Assembly (NCBI GenBank): GCA_963740255.1
Contig: CAVUDO010000002.1
Coordinates: 2,170,001 to 2,234,000, forward strand
DNA: 64,000 nucleotides
Reading direction: 5' to 3'
DNA from: CAVUDO01 sp963740255
GTDB taxonomy: Bacteria > Actinomycetota > Actinomycetes > Mycobacteriales > Cryptosporangiaceae
The translations under genes and the position numbers were made by a program. Under the pieces are notes generated by a model. That model did not search any database and was not told where the DNA came from. It worked only from the letters and a program-made list of their open reading frames with translations. Shown in pieces: positions 51,201 through 60,130 of the stretch; within the stretch, counting starts at the first letter, position 1; each line of letters begins with the position of its first letter.

Positions 51201-52181
51201 CTACGGACGTCCAGCTCCCGCGTACGGGAAGCTGCCCAGGCTCACGACCTTCACCACGTCGCCGCTCTGCGGAGCGTGCACGACCTTGCCGTTGCCGACG
51301 TACACGGCGCTGTGGTGCAGGTCGGAGTAGAAGAAGACGAGGTCACCTGGTTCGAGGTTGGCCCGGGAAATCTTGTTGATCTGGGCGTACTGCTTGCGCG
51401 AGGAGTGCGGCAGCGAGACGCCGACCTGTCGCCAAGCGGCCAGGGTCAGGCCGGAGCAGTCGAACGAGCCTGGCCCGTCGGCACCGAAGACGTACGGCTT
51501 TCCCTGCTGGGCGAGGGCGTACTCGACGACGATGCGGGCGTTGCCGCTGGCCGGACCGGTGTAGTTGTAACGGCTCGGCGCGGTGCCGTAGAGCTTCACG
51601 TAGGCAGTGCGGCGCAACTGCTCCCACTTGGCGAGGTCCTTGCCGAGAGCCTTCTTGCGGTCGGCGAGCGTCTTCTGGATGCCGGCGGCCTTGGCCACCT
51701 CGGCGTTCACCGCCGCCTTGACGGAGTTGACCGCCTTCCGGCTCTGCTCGGCGCGGTCGATCACCGCCTTCTCGGTCTGACTGATCTGGTCGAGCACCAG
51801 CATCTGTTCCATGTACTGGCCCGTGGAGGCGCCGCTGAGCAGCGGCTGCTCGAGGCTGAGCTGTCCGCCGCGATACGCCGCCGAGGCGAGTTCGCCGACC
51901 TTGGCCTGGGCCGCCTCGCGCGCCTTCTGTGCCGCCACCAGCTTCTTCGCCAACGTGGCCTGCTTCGCGCGGACGGCGGCGAGGTCCACCTTCGCGGTGT
52001 TGAGCTGCTCGTTGATCTGGTCCATCCGCCTGCCCAGGGCGTCGACCTGCTTCTTCGCCTCGGCCAGGGAGGGTGGGGCGGCCTGCACGGGACTCGCGGG
52101 AACCAACGAGAGGGTGAGGCCCGCGACGAGGGTGGCGGCGACGATGAGCGCGTTACGTGTGCGAACCCGGACGGATTCCAC
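51201..52181 (-). CDS. secreted NlpC/P60 peptidoglycan endopeptidase (RipA-like)
   Basis: A 326-aa cell-wall hydrolase. Signal peptide about 1-34 (ends PVQAAP), long coiled coil about 38-195 (AEAKKQVDALGRRMDQINEQLNTAKVDLAAVRAKQ), then the NlpC/P60 domain with catalytic Cys in FDCSGLTLAAWRQ and His in HHSAVYVGNGKVVHAP. The coiled coil probably masks or positions the catalytic domain. The c-di-AMP riboswitch immediately upstream on the same strand links wall hydrolysis to c-di-AMP. Confidence 0.93.
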   Translation of the reverse strand: MESVRVRTRNALIVAATLVAGLTLSLVPASPVQAAPPSLAEAKKQVDALGRRMDQINEQLNTAKVDLAAVRAKQATLAKKLVAAQKAREAAQAKVGELASAAYRGGQLSLEQPLLSGASTGQYMEQMLVLDQISQTEKAVIDRAEQSRKAVNSVKAAVNAEVAKAAGIQKTLADRKKALGKDLAKWEQLRRTAYVKLYGTAPSRYNYTGPASGNARIVVEYALAQQGKPYVFGADGPGSFDCSGLTLAAWRQVGVSLPHSSRKQYAQINKISRANLEPGDLVFFYSDLHHSAVYVGNGKVVHAPQSGDVVKVVSLGSFPYAGAGRP

Positions 52182-52208
52182 CTCTGACCGTGCTCCTTAC
52201 TTCCGACG

Positions 52209-52325
52209 AACCGCCTACCGGGTTAGCTGACGGGTTCGGGCGGGAAGTTCGCCCTACCGCCGGACTGCGGCGGATTCACCCCAAGGGGTTTGGTTCCCCG
52301 GTTCGCCGCCGGCCGGAGCCGACAG
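52209..52325 (-). ncRNA. c-di-AMP (ydaO/yuaA) riboswitch
   Basis: On the minus strand the leader of the NlpC/P60 gene contains the conserved ydaO blocks in order: CGAACCGGGGAACC, then CTTGGGGTGAATCC, then GTAGGGCGAACTTCCCGCCC, then GAACCCGTCAGCTAACCCGG. They lie 30-140 nt upstream of the start codon. In actinomycetes this class usually turns off wall hydrolase genes when c-di-AMP binds. Edges are approximate. Confidence 0.9.
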
Positions 52326-52651
52326 GCGATTGGGCGGTGGCCTGGCGACGTCGCCCTGATGGACGACGGACCCTCGACAGACCGAACGCCACGCTAGGGC
52401 ATCGCCCAGGGGCGGTCCAGCCCACCCCGCAGGCGGCAGGAAACTTTAAGGTACCGGCGTCTGGATTGTGAACAGTGTGCGCACAGCCGGCTGCCCTCTG
52501 TGAGAACGATGCGGCGCTGCATCCGTTCATCCACAGGAACCAATGTCTTCCGCGCCTGGTGAGGGAGCCTGCGGCGTCGCGCACTGCGTCCTGCAATGAC
52601 CTAAAGTCGTGAGACGCGTTGCTCTTGGTAAGAATTTCCCTAGCGCGAAGC
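52326..52651. other. intergenic region upstream of riboswitch, no gene recognised
   Basis: Should hold the promoter of the riboswitch-NlpC/P60 transcript (-) and that of the small plus-strand gene at 52652. An AT-rich AAACTTTAAGG stretch at 52441-52451 is the only promoter-like spot I see. No conserved frame found. Confidence 0.3.
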
Positions 52652-52840
52652 ATGGGGGCAGTCGTGGAGAAGGACGAGCAGGACGACGTGCTGATCGTCG
52701 GCTGGCTGCGCGGAGACGACTACGAAGCCGCGCTGGCGTACCGCCGCGCCGACCGGCAGCGGCCGGACCGACCCGCCAGCCCGCCAGCCGAAAACCCGCC
52801 GTCGACCAGCCGCCTGACTCGGCGTCCGGACGGCGACTGA
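52652..52840 (+). CDS. hypothetical small protein
   Basis: A 62-aa acidic-then-basic protein: EKDEQDDVLIVGWLRGDDYEAALAYRRADRQRPDRP, ending in a Pro/Arg-rich tail. No known family recognised. The start may be ATG 52652, GTG 52664 or ATG 52619; codon-position GC bias looks coding but the call rests on that alone. Convergent with ccsB. Confidence 0.45.
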   Translation: MGAVVEKDEQDDVLIVGWLRGDDYEAALAYRRADRQRPDRPASPPAENPPSTSRLTRRPDGD

Positions 52841-52898
52841 CCTTTCCGTCCCCAGTGGACACACAGGTGGGGACCGGCCACCCGTACACCGGACGGGG

Positions 52899-53921
52899 TC
52901 AGGCGTAGCTGTGCAAGCCCGACACGACGAAGTTGATGACGTAGAGGTTGACCATCATCGACGCCCAACCGGCCAGCGTGATCAGCACCGCGCGGGTGCC
53001 GCGCCAGCCGGCCGTGGCACGGGCGTGCAGGTAGGCGGCGTAGACCACCCAGGAGATGAACGCCCAGGTCTCCTTCGGGTCCCAGCCCCAGTATCGGCTC
53101 CAGGCCGCCTCGGCCCAGATCGCACCGCAGATGATGGCGAACGTCCAGATCGGGAACGCGAACGCATGCACCCGGAAGCTCAGCCGCTCCAGGTAGTCGG
53201 CGGTCGGCAGCTTGACGCCGAGCGTCCCGGGGAACCGCAGCGGCTTCCCGGCCGCGGCCTGCTTGTCGTGGCTGCGCCGCACCAGGTAGAGCACCGACAG
53301 CACGAACCCGACCAGGAAGATGCCGATCGACAGCGACGCCGCCGACACGTGGATCACCAGCCAGTACGAGTCCAGCGCCGGACGCAGGGGCGCGGAGTCG
53401 ACGTAGAGCACGGTGCCGGCCAGGCCCAGCAGCAACAGCACCGGCAACAGCACGAACACGCCGAGGTGACGCAGCCTGCGCCGGGAGGACACCACCAGCC
53501 AGGCCAGCATGCCGGTCAGGCACACCATCGAGACGAACTCGTACATGTTGCCCCACGGCACCCGGCCGGCCGAGAGACCCCGGGCGCTCAGGCACCCGAT
53601 CTGGGCCAGGACGCCGACCACCGTCGCCACGGTGGCGAGCCGGCCGAACCAGCCGGCCGTCGAACCGCGGTCCGGCCGCTCCCGCCCCGGCTCCGACGGC
53701 AGCCCGTCGCGGCTGGCCACCGGCGTCGGCAGGGCCACGTCGTGCCCACCAGCCCCTGCCACCACCTTCGCGGGCGCCGCGACCGTCGCCTCCCGCGCCA
53801 CCAACCCGCGGCGGCCGAAGGCGTACTCGACAGCGTGGCCGAGCATCGCCGCCGCGTACGCGAGGATCGCCACCACCAGCAGCGAATTCGACAGGTTGGC
53901 CAGGCCGGCGTCGACGGGCAT
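52899..53921 (-). CDS. ccsB: cytochrome c biogenesis protein CcsB/CcsA (heme handling)
   Basis: A 340-aa polytopic protein of System II cytochrome c maturation that delivers heme. It carries the tryptophan-rich WGWDPKETWAFISW (WWD domain) and conserved histidines in VIHVSAASLSIG and RVHAFAFPIW; about eight TM helices. An ~60-residue linker (residues 40-95) joins helix 1 to the rest. ATG 53921 follows the resB stop after 1 nt. Same order as Rv0529 in mycobacteria. Confidence 0.93.
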   Translation of the reverse strand: MPVDAGLANLSNSLLVVAILAYAAAMLGHAVEYAFGRRGLVAREATVAAPAKVVAGAGGHDVALPTPVASRDGLPSEPGRERPDRGSTAGWFGRLATVATVVGVLAQIGCLSARGLSAGRVPWGNMYEFVSMVCLTGMLAWLVVSSRRRLRHLGVFVLLPVLLLLGLAGTVLYVDSAPLRPALDSYWLVIHVSAASLSIGIFLVGFVLSVLYLVRRSHDKQAAAGKPLRFPGTLGVKLPTADYLERLSFRVHAFAFPIWTFAIICGAIWAEAAWSRYWGWDPKETWAFISWVVYAAYLHARATAGWRGTRAVLITLAGWASMMVNLYVINFVVSGLHSYA

Positions 53922-53922
53922 G

Positions 53923-55743
53923 TCAGTCCCTTTCCGGAGAGTCGTCCGGACCCGGAGGCCCGGTCTGCTCGGTGCCGCCGAGGGCGCCGGCCACAGCAGC
54001 GACCGTGGCCCGGAACTCCTCCGCGTAGCTGTCCGCGTCGTTGCGCGCCAAGCCTCCCGCCGTGACCACGGTACGCCCGGCGTCGGCGTCGGACGTGGCG
54101 TCGTCGGGCGGGCCGGCCGGCACGAGCCGGAACCAGATCCGGCGGCGCCGGACGGTGAGCGAGGCCACCAGCCCGACCAGCATCACGACGGCGGCGACCA
54201 GCACCACCTTCTCGCCCGGGTCGTGGGCGATCGTGACGCTCATCCACTCCCGGTAGCCGACGAACTCCAGCGTCGAACCGTCGTCCAGGCGCCAGGTCTC
54301 GCCGGGCCGGAGCTTGCGGGCGCCGAGCGGCCGGAGCGCGCCGCGCTGCACCTGCCCCTGGTCGACCGAGTACACCGAGCGCGGCACGCCGGAGTCGAGC
54401 CCGGTGTCGCCCCGGTAGGCCAGCAGCACGACGGCCGGGTCCAGCGGCGCCGGGAACGTCGAACGGATCGCCGGGCCGTCGTCGGCGGCCGTCGGCAGGA
54501 AGTAGCCCTCGAAGGCCACCTGGACGCCGGGCGTGCGGGTGGTGGCCTTCGGGTCCTGGTTGGCGTCGGGGAGGAGGAAGGCGCCGTCGCTGGACAGGGC
54601 GCCGTCCTGTGGGATGAACGGGGGCGCGTCGGTGAACACCGTGCCGTGCCGGTCGGTGTAACGCAGCTCTGGCGCATAGCCGGTGTTGATCAGGTACATC
54701 GTCGCGCCGTCGAGCCGCAGCGGCTCGTTCACCCGCAGCGTGTACGGCCGGTCGGGCTCGGCGGCGAGTGCCCGCTCCCCTTCGGCGTAGCGGGTCTTCG
54801 CGGTGTACGTGTCGGCCTGGCCGTTGGGCAGGTAGTCGGCCCGGAAGTCGTCCAGCGTCACGCAGAACGGCGGCAGGGAGGCATCCCGCACCCGGGTGCC
54901 CGGCGTGAACTGGTCGTACGCCTGGACGGAGTTGCAGAACGGACGGCCCTCGGTGAGCAGCGCGCCGCCCTCCCAGCCCCAGAGCGAGCCGGCGCCGGCG
55001 CCGAACAGCAGCGCCACCAGCGCCACGTGGAAGGCCAGGTTCCCGCTCTCGCGCAGGTACCCCTTCTCGGCGCTGACCGTGACCGCGCCGGACTCCTCGG
55101 TGCGCACCACCGCCCGCCACCGCCTCCGCCGCAGCACCGCCCGCACCTGCTCGGCGGCGTCGGACCCGGCCGCGGACGGCAGGACGAAGTCGGCCGAGAC
55201 GGGGAGCCGGTCGAGGCGGCGGGGGGCGTTCGGCGGGCGGCGGAGCAGCGCGGTGGCGTGCACCCGGATCCGCGGCACCAGGCAACCGACCAGCGAGACG
55301 ACCAGCAGCAGGTAGATCGCCGCGAACCACGGCGCGGCGAACGCGTCGAACGCCCCGAACCGGTCCAGCAGCGGGCCGACGGTCGGGTGCTCGGCGAGAT
55401 ACTCGGTCACCTTCGTCGGGTTGAGGTCGCGCTGCGGCAGTGCCGAGCCCGGGATCGCGGCCAGCGCCAGCGCGAACAGCAGCAGCAGGGCGGTGCGCAT
55501 GCTGGTCAGCAGGCGCCACCAGCGCAGCGGGACGATCGTCCAGCTCCCGGGCGGACGGTCGGCCGCGACCGCCCGGCGGTCCTCCGGACGGGTGGCGTCG
55601 GCCGGCGCGGTGGCCAGCGCCGTGACGGCCGCACCGTCCGCCGCCGCCGCGTCGTCGGTCACCAGCTCCCGCGCCGCCCGGTCCCCCGCCGCATGGTCCG
55701 CCGCCCGGTCCCGCGCCGCCGCTCGTTCGTCCACTTCGGACAT
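53923..55743 (-). CDS. resB: cytochrome c biogenesis protein ResB
   Basis: A 606-aa partner of CcsB in System II. After a disordered acidic N-terminus it shows SMRTALLLLFALALAAIPGSALPQR (TM1), further TM helices, the large extracytoplasmic domain (FCVTLDDFRADYLPNGQ, LRLDGATMYLINTGYAPELRY) and a last TM near residue 525. ATG 55743 overlaps the ccdA stop. CcsB and ResB together form the heme-ligase module. Confidence 0.93.
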   Translation of the reverse strand: MSEVDERAAARDRAADHAAGDRAARELVTDDAAAADGAAVTALATAPADATRPEDRRAVAADRPPGSWTIVPLRWWRLLTSMRTALLLLFALALAAIPGSALPQRDLNPTKVTEYLAEHPTVGPLLDRFGAFDAFAAPWFAAIYLLLVVSLVGCLVPRIRVHATALLRRPPNAPRRLDRLPVSADFVLPSAAGSDAAEQVRAVLRRRRWRAVVRTEESGAVTVSAEKGYLRESGNLAFHVALVALLFGAGAGSLWGWEGGALLTEGRPFCNSVQAYDQFTPGTRVRDASLPPFCVTLDDFRADYLPNGQADTYTAKTRYAEGERALAAEPDRPYTLRVNEPLRLDGATMYLINTGYAPELRYTDRHGTVFTDAPPFIPQDGALSSDGAFLLPDANQDPKATTRTPGVQVAFEGYFLPTAADDGPAIRSTFPAPLDPAVVLLAYRGDTGLDSGVPRSVYSVDQGQVQRGALRPLGARKLRPGETWRLDDGSTLEFVGYREWMSVTIAHDPGEKVVLVAAVVMLVGLVASLTVRRRRIWFRLVPAGPPDDATSDADAGRTVVTAGGLARNDADSYAEEFRATVAAVAGALGGTEQTGPPGPDDSPERD

Positions 55744-56570
55744 CAGATTCCGATCTCCCCGGTGCCGAACAGGCTGCGCAGCCCGATCACGACGTCGTTC
55801 CAGGTGCCGGTGAGCAGCAGCAGTCCGACCAGCAGCAGCAGCGCGCCGCCGGCCCGGGTCACCCACACGCTGTGCCGCCGGACGAGTGCGAACGCCCCGA
55901 GCAGCCGCCGGAACCCCAGCCCGAACGCGACGAACGGCAGCCCCAGCCCGACGCAGTACGCCACCGCGAGCACCGCGCCGCGCCCGGCGCCGCCCTGCAC
56001 GTATGCCAGCCCCTGCACCGCACCCAGCGTCGGGCTCACGCACGGGATCCAGCCCAGCCCGAACACCGCGCCCAGCAGCGGCGCCCCGGCGAGCCCCGAT
56101 GCGGGCAGCCGCCGCACCCGCGCCTCCCGCTGCAGTCCGGGGATCAGCCCGAGGAACGCCAGCGCGAGCACGACCACCAGCCCGCCGACCACCTTCTCCA
56201 GCACCGGCTGGTACTCCAGCAGCAGCCGGCCCAGGCCCCCCACCGCGAACCCGATCGTGGTGAACACCGCCGTGAACCCGGCCACGAACAGCAGTGACCC
56301 GGCCAGCACCCGGCCGCGGACCCGGCGCCGCTCGGCCACCGCGACGGCCGAACCGTCCACCGGCCGCCCGGACGGGTCGGCGCCGACCGCCGCGTCGAGG
56401 TCGGCACCCGCGACCCCCGCCACGTAGGAGACGTAGCCGGGCACCAGCGGCAGCACGCACGGGGAGAGGAAGCTGACCAGCCCGGCCAGCGCACTCACCG
56501 CGAGGGCCGCGATCAGCGGCCCGTCGGTGACGGCGCCGCTCAGCCCCTCCACAGCGAGGGCGGTGGTCAC
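55743..56570 (-). CDS. ccdA: cytochrome c biogenesis protein CcdA
   Basis: A 275-aa thiol-disulfide transporter with six TM helices. The redox cysteines are in FLSPCVLPLVPGY (helix 1) and GWIPCVSPTLGAV (helix 4). It passes reducing power across the membrane to ResA. GTG 56570 overlaps the resA stop (GTGA). A disordered loop after helix 1 is longer than in Bacillus CcdA. Confidence 0.93.
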   Translation of the reverse strand: MTTALAVEGLSGAVTDGPLIAALAVSALAGLVSFLSPCVLPLVPGYVSYVAGVAGADLDAAVGADPSGRPVDGSAVAVAERRRVRGRVLAGSLLFVAGFTAVFTTIGFAVGGLGRLLLEYQPVLEKVVGGLVVVLALAFLGLIPGLQREARVRRLPASGLAGAPLLGAVFGLGWIPCVSPTLGAVQGLAYVQGGAGRGAVLAVAYCVGLGLPFVAFGLGFRRLLGAFALVRRHSVWVTRAGGALLLLVGLLLLTGTWNDVVIGLRSLFGTGEIGI

Positions 56571-57172
56571 CGGGGCTCCGCCGCGAGCCGCTCGACCGCC
56601 GGACGCAACTCCCGCACCAGCACCGGCTTGCGGAACACCACCGCGACCCGGCCGGCCCGGTCGATCAGCAGGGTGGCCGGGATCGCGTTCGGCGGCGCCT
56701 CGCGCAGGCTCAGCGCCACCCGGCCGGCCTCGTCGAACAGGCTCGGATAGGTCACCCCGAACGTCCGGTTGAACGCCTTCGCCTTGCTCTCGGAGTCGCG
56801 GACGTTGACGCCGACGAATGCGACCCCGGACGCCCGGGTGGACTGGTAGACGTCCTCCAGGGTCTTAGCCTCGGCCCGGCAGGGTGCGCACCAGGAACCC
56901 CAGAAGTTCAGCACCACGACCTGTCCGCGCAGGTCGGCCAGGTCGAGCGTGCCGCCGCCGACGAGCGTGCCGCGGACCGCCGGCACCGACTTGCGGTCGG
57001 CCGGGGCGTACTCGCCGACGGTGCCGGAGCCCTGGACGAACCGGCGCGCGCCGCCGGCCTGCGGGTCGACCGCCTGGCTTCCCGTGCACCCCACCAGCCC
57101 GCCGAGCGCCAGCACCGCCGCGAGCGCGGCCGTGGCCTGGCGCCCCCGGGACGGAGCGGTGCGGGAGCCCAC
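56567..57172 (-). CDS. resA: thioredoxin-like lipoprotein ResA/CcsX
   Basis: A 201-aa TlpA/ResA-type thiol-disulfide oxidoreductase that keeps apocytochrome c cysteines reduced. It has a lipoprotein signal with the lipobox Cys29 (GGLVGC) and active site WCAPC (Cys95, Cys98) in VVVLNFWGSWCAPCRAE. GTG 57172 overlaps the histidine-phosphatase stop. Operon order hemL - phosphatase - resA - ccdA - resB - ccsB. Confidence 0.92.
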   Translation of the reverse strand: MGSRTAPSRGRQATAALAAVLALGGLVGCTGSQAVDPQAGGARRFVQGSGTVGEYAPADRKSVPAVRGTLVGGGTLDLADLRGQVVVLNFWGSWCAPCRAEAKTLEDVYQSTRASGVAFVGVNVRDSESKAKAFNRTFGVTYPSLFDEAGRVALSLREAPPNAIPATLLIDRAGRVAVVFRKPVLVRELRPAVERLAAEPR

Positions 57173-57834
57173 TACGCGCCGCGCTCCGTCTGGGCGGTCG
57201 CCGACCGGGCGATCAGGTGCGCGGCGGGGTCGCGGTAGCCGACACCGACGATCCGGTCGCCGGCGAACTCGAACGAGGTCAGGCTGGCCAGCGCGCACTG
57301 GCGGCGCCTCGGGTCGTGCCACAGGCGCCGGCGTTCGACGAAGCGGCGCAGCGTCCAGATCGGGAGCTGGTGGGACACGCAGACGGCCTCGTGCCCCAGG
57401 GCGGCCTCGCGGGCGGCGTGCACGGCGGCCAGCATCCGTTGCGCGACCGCCAGGTACGGCTCGCCCCACGACGGCAGCCGCGGGTTGCGCAGCAGGTACC
57501 AGTACCGGGGGTGGCGCCAGACGCCGTCGCCGACGCCCACCCGCATGCCCTCGAAGGCGTTGCCCGATTCGATCAGCCGCGGGTCGGTGGCCACCTCGAC
57601 CCCGAACCGCTCGGCGAACGGCCCGGCGGTCTGCTGGGCCCGTTCCAGCGGGCTGGCCACCACGTGGGTGACGTCGTGGCCGTCCAGGGCCCGCACCGCG
57701 ACGTCGGCCATCTGCGCGCCGAGCGGGGAGAGCAGGAAGCCGGGGATGCGGCCGTAGAGGATGCCGTCCGGGTTGTGCACCTCGCCGTGCCGCAGCACGT
57801 GGACGACCGTCCTCACCTCGTCGGCGCTCTGCAT
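57172..57834 (-). CDS. histidine phosphatase family protein
   Basis: A 220-aa phosphoglycerate-mutase-like phosphatase: VVHVLRHGEVHNPDGILYGR (catalytic RHG), ASPLERAQQTAGPFAERFG and AVCVSHQLPIWTLRR (second His). Substrate unknown; the same gene sits between hemL and the ccs genes in mycobacteria (Rv0525). ATG 57834 follows the hemL stop by 2 nt. Confidence 0.9.
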   Translation of the reverse strand: MQSADEVRTVVHVLRHGEVHNPDGILYGRIPGFLLSPLGAQMADVAVRALDGHDVTHVVASPLERAQQTAGPFAERFGVEVATDPRLIESGNAFEGMRVGVGDGVWRHPRYWYLLRNPRLPSWGEPYLAVAQRMLAAVHAAREAALGHEAVCVSHQLPIWTLRRFVERRRLWHDPRRRQCALASLTSFEFAGDRIVGVGYRDPAAHLIARSATAQTERGA

Positions 57835-57836
57835 GG

Positions 57837-59141
57837 TCAGCTGACTCCGGCTGCGGCTCGGGCGGCGACCGGAAGCGCGGCGGCGATCTGGTCGAGTGCG
57901 GTGTCGTCGTGCGCCGAGGAGAGGAACCACGCCTCGTACGCACTGGGCGGCAGGTACACGCCCTGGCCGAGCATGGCATGGAAGAAGGCGGCGTAGGCCC
58001 GGGTGTCCTGGGTGCGCGCGGCGTCGAAGTCGGTCACGTCGCCGTCGCGGAAGAAGACCGAGAAGAGGTTTCCCGCGGTCTGGACGCGGTGCGGCACGCC
58101 GGCCTCGGTGAGCGCGGCGGCGGTGAGCCGGGCGACCTCCGCGGCCGCGGCGTCCACGTGGGCGTACACCGCCTTCGTGGCCGCCCGCAAGGTGGCCAGG
58201 CCGGCGGCGCAGGCGAGCGGGTTCCCCGACAGGGTGCCGGCCTGGTACACCGGCCCGCCCGGCGCCAGCAGCGCCATCACGTCAGCCCGGCCGCCGAACG
58301 CCGCGGCCGGCAGGCCACCGCCCATCACCTTGCCGAACGTGAACAGGTCCGCCGCGATGCCGTCCAGGCCGTACCAGCCCGCGGCGGAGACGCGGAACCC
58401 CGTCATCACCTCGTCGGAGATCAGCAGCGCGCCGTGGGCCGTGCACAGCTTGCGCAGCGTCCGGCTGAACAGGTTCCGGGGCGGCACCACGCCCATGTTG
58501 GCCGGCGCGGCCTCGGTGATCACGCAGGCGATCTGGTCGCCGGCGCGGGCGAACGCCAGCGCGACCGCCCCGAGGTCGTTGTAGGGCAGGACGATCGTGT
58601 CGCCGGCACTCGCGGCGGTGACGCCGGGGGTGTCGGGAAGGCCGAACGTGGCCACCCCCGAACCGGCGCTGGCCAGCAGCGCGTCCACGTGGCCGTGGTA
58701 ACAGCCGGCGAACTTGACCACCTTGGGCCGGCCGGTGAACGCGCGGGCCAGCCGCAGCGCGCTCATCGTGGCCTCGGTGCCGGAGTTGACCAGCCGGACC
58801 TGCTCGACCGGCTTCACCCGGGCCACGATCTCCTCGGCCAGCTCCACCTCGCCGGGGCTCGGGGTCCCGTACGAGGTGCCGTGGGCCGCCGCGGCCTGGA
58901 GTCCGGCCACCACCTCCGGGTGCGCGTGGCCGAGCAGGAGCGGCCCCCACGAGCAGACCAGGTCGACGTAGCGCCGGCCGTCGACGTCGACGAGGTACGG
59001 CCCCTCGCCCCGCACCATGAACCGGGGCGTCCCGCCGACCGCTCCGAACGCCCGGACCGGGGAGTTGACCCCGCCGGGCACGACCGCCTTGGCGCGGTCG
59101 AACCAGGCCGTCGAGCCGGGCGCGTCGGAGGGGTAGACCAC
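57837..59141 (-). CDS. hemL: glutamate-1-semialdehyde 2,1-aminomutase
   Basis: PLP enzyme, 434 aa, making 5-aminolevulinate for heme from glutamate-1-semialdehyde. It shows PGGVNSPVRAFGAVGGTPRF, NSGTEATMSALRLARAFTGRPKVVKFAGCYHGH, the PLP lysine in FTFGKVMGGGLP (Lys271) and YQAGTLSGNPLA. GTG 59141 gives the canonical N-terminus; upstream in-frame codons to 59210 are not conserved in appearance. Confidence 0.95.
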   Translation of the reverse strand: MVYPSDAPGSTAWFDRAKAVVPGGVNSPVRAFGAVGGTPRFMVRGEGPYLVDVDGRRYVDLVCSWGPLLLGHAHPEVVAGLQAAAAHGTSYGTPSPGEVELAEEIVARVKPVEQVRLVNSGTEATMSALRLARAFTGRPKVVKFAGCYHGHVDALLASAGSGVATFGLPDTPGVTAASAGDTIVLPYNDLGAVALAFARAGDQIACVITEAAPANMGVVPPRNLFSRTLRKLCTAHGALLISDEVMTGFRVSAAGWYGLDGIAADLFTFGKVMGGGLPAAAFGGRADVMALLAPGGPVYQAGTLSGNPLACAAGLATLRAATKAVYAHVDAAAAEVARLTAAALTEAGVPHRVQTAGNLFSVFFRDGDVTDFDAARTQDTRAYAAFFHAMLGQGVYLPPSAYEAWFLSSAHDDTALDQIAAALPVAARAAAGVS

Positions 59142-59310
59142 GGACCCATTGTGCCAACTACCGCCTGTAGACGCTCTCCAGGGGTACGCGCCGGTGTCGG
59201 CGGTCACCACGATCGCCGTCGGCCGTGCCCCGGGGCCCAGTGACGATCACCGCATACCACTCTTAGTGCTATTTTTCGGCCGACCACCCCCCGCGTTCCG
59301 AGGAGCCGCC

Positions 59311-60084
59311 GTGGCACTCACCGTGCGCCGCCGCAGCCTGCTGCGGGTGGGCGGGCTGACCGCGTTCGGCGCGGCCACCGGCGTGGCCGGCTTCGCGCTG
59401 CGGGGCACCGACACGGCGCGGCCCGGATGGGACGTTCGTCACCCTGTCGCTGACAACGCCGGCTGGACTGGTCAGACTGCGCCCGTGACCCCGCCTCGCC
59501 ACACCCCCGCCGCGGCGCTCCGCCGGCTGGTCGACGGCAACGCCCGGTTCGCCACCGGCCAGCCGTCCCGGCCGCACCAGGACCCGAACCGGCGCGGGCA
59601 GCTGACCGACGGCCAGGACCCGTTCGCGGTCGTGGTCGGCTGCGCCGACTCCCGGGTGCCGGCCGAGATCGTCTTCGACCAGGGCCTCGGCGACCTGTTC
59701 GTCTGCCGCACCGCTGGCCACGTCATCGACCGGGCCGTGCTCGGCAGCATCGAGTACGCGGTGGAGCACCTGCACACGCCGCTGGTGATGGTGCTCGGCC
59801 ACGAGTCGTGCGGTGCGGTGAAGGCCGCGGTGGACACCCTGCACGGCCGGTACGACCCACCGGGCAACGTGAAGGCGCTGGTCGAACGGGTGCTGCCCGC
59901 GGTGATCACCGCCGAGCGGACCGGGCGGAACGTGCTGAGCGAGGCCGTTGCCGAGAACGTGCGGCAGAGCGTGACGCTGGTCGGTGAGCAGTCCCGGCTG
60001 ATCGCCGCGGCGGCCGCCGCCGGTCAGTGCCGGGTGGTCGGCGCCGTCTACGACCTCGACCGCGGCCTGGCCACCCTGGTCTGA
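59311..60084 (+). CDS. Tat-exported beta-carbonic anhydrase
   Basis: A 257-aa beta-class carbonic anhydrase. A twin-arginine signal opens it (RRRSLLRVGGLTAFGAATGVAG). The catalytic domain has Cys111-x-Asp113-x-Arg (GCADSRVP) and His164-x2-Cys167 (GHESCGAVKA), the zinc ligands and Asp/Arg dyad. It interconverts CO2 and bicarbonate, here outside the membrane. GTG 59311 has AGGAG just upstream. It is divergent from hemL. Confidence 0.9.
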   Translation: MALTVRRRSLLRVGGLTAFGAATGVAGFALRGTDTARPGWDVRHPVADNAGWTGQTAPVTPPRHTPAAALRRLVDGNARFATGQPSRPHQDPNRRGQLTDGQDPFAVVVGCADSRVPAEIVFDQGLGDLFVCRTAGHVIDRAVLGSIEYAVEHLHTPLVMVLGHESCGAVKAAVDTLHGRYDPPGNVKALVERVLPAVITAERTGRNVLSEAVAENVRQSVTLVGEQSRLIAAAAAAGQCRVVGAVYDLDRGLATLV

Positions 60085-60130
60085 CCGGCCGGCGCGACCC
60101 GCGTCCTGCGCGACCCCCGTCCTGCGCGAC

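Noticed and set aside
53509..56427. 972-aa plus-strand frame opposite ccsB-resB-ccdA
   Set aside because: Low-complexity shadow; the minus-strand genes have clear motifs and overlapping starts.
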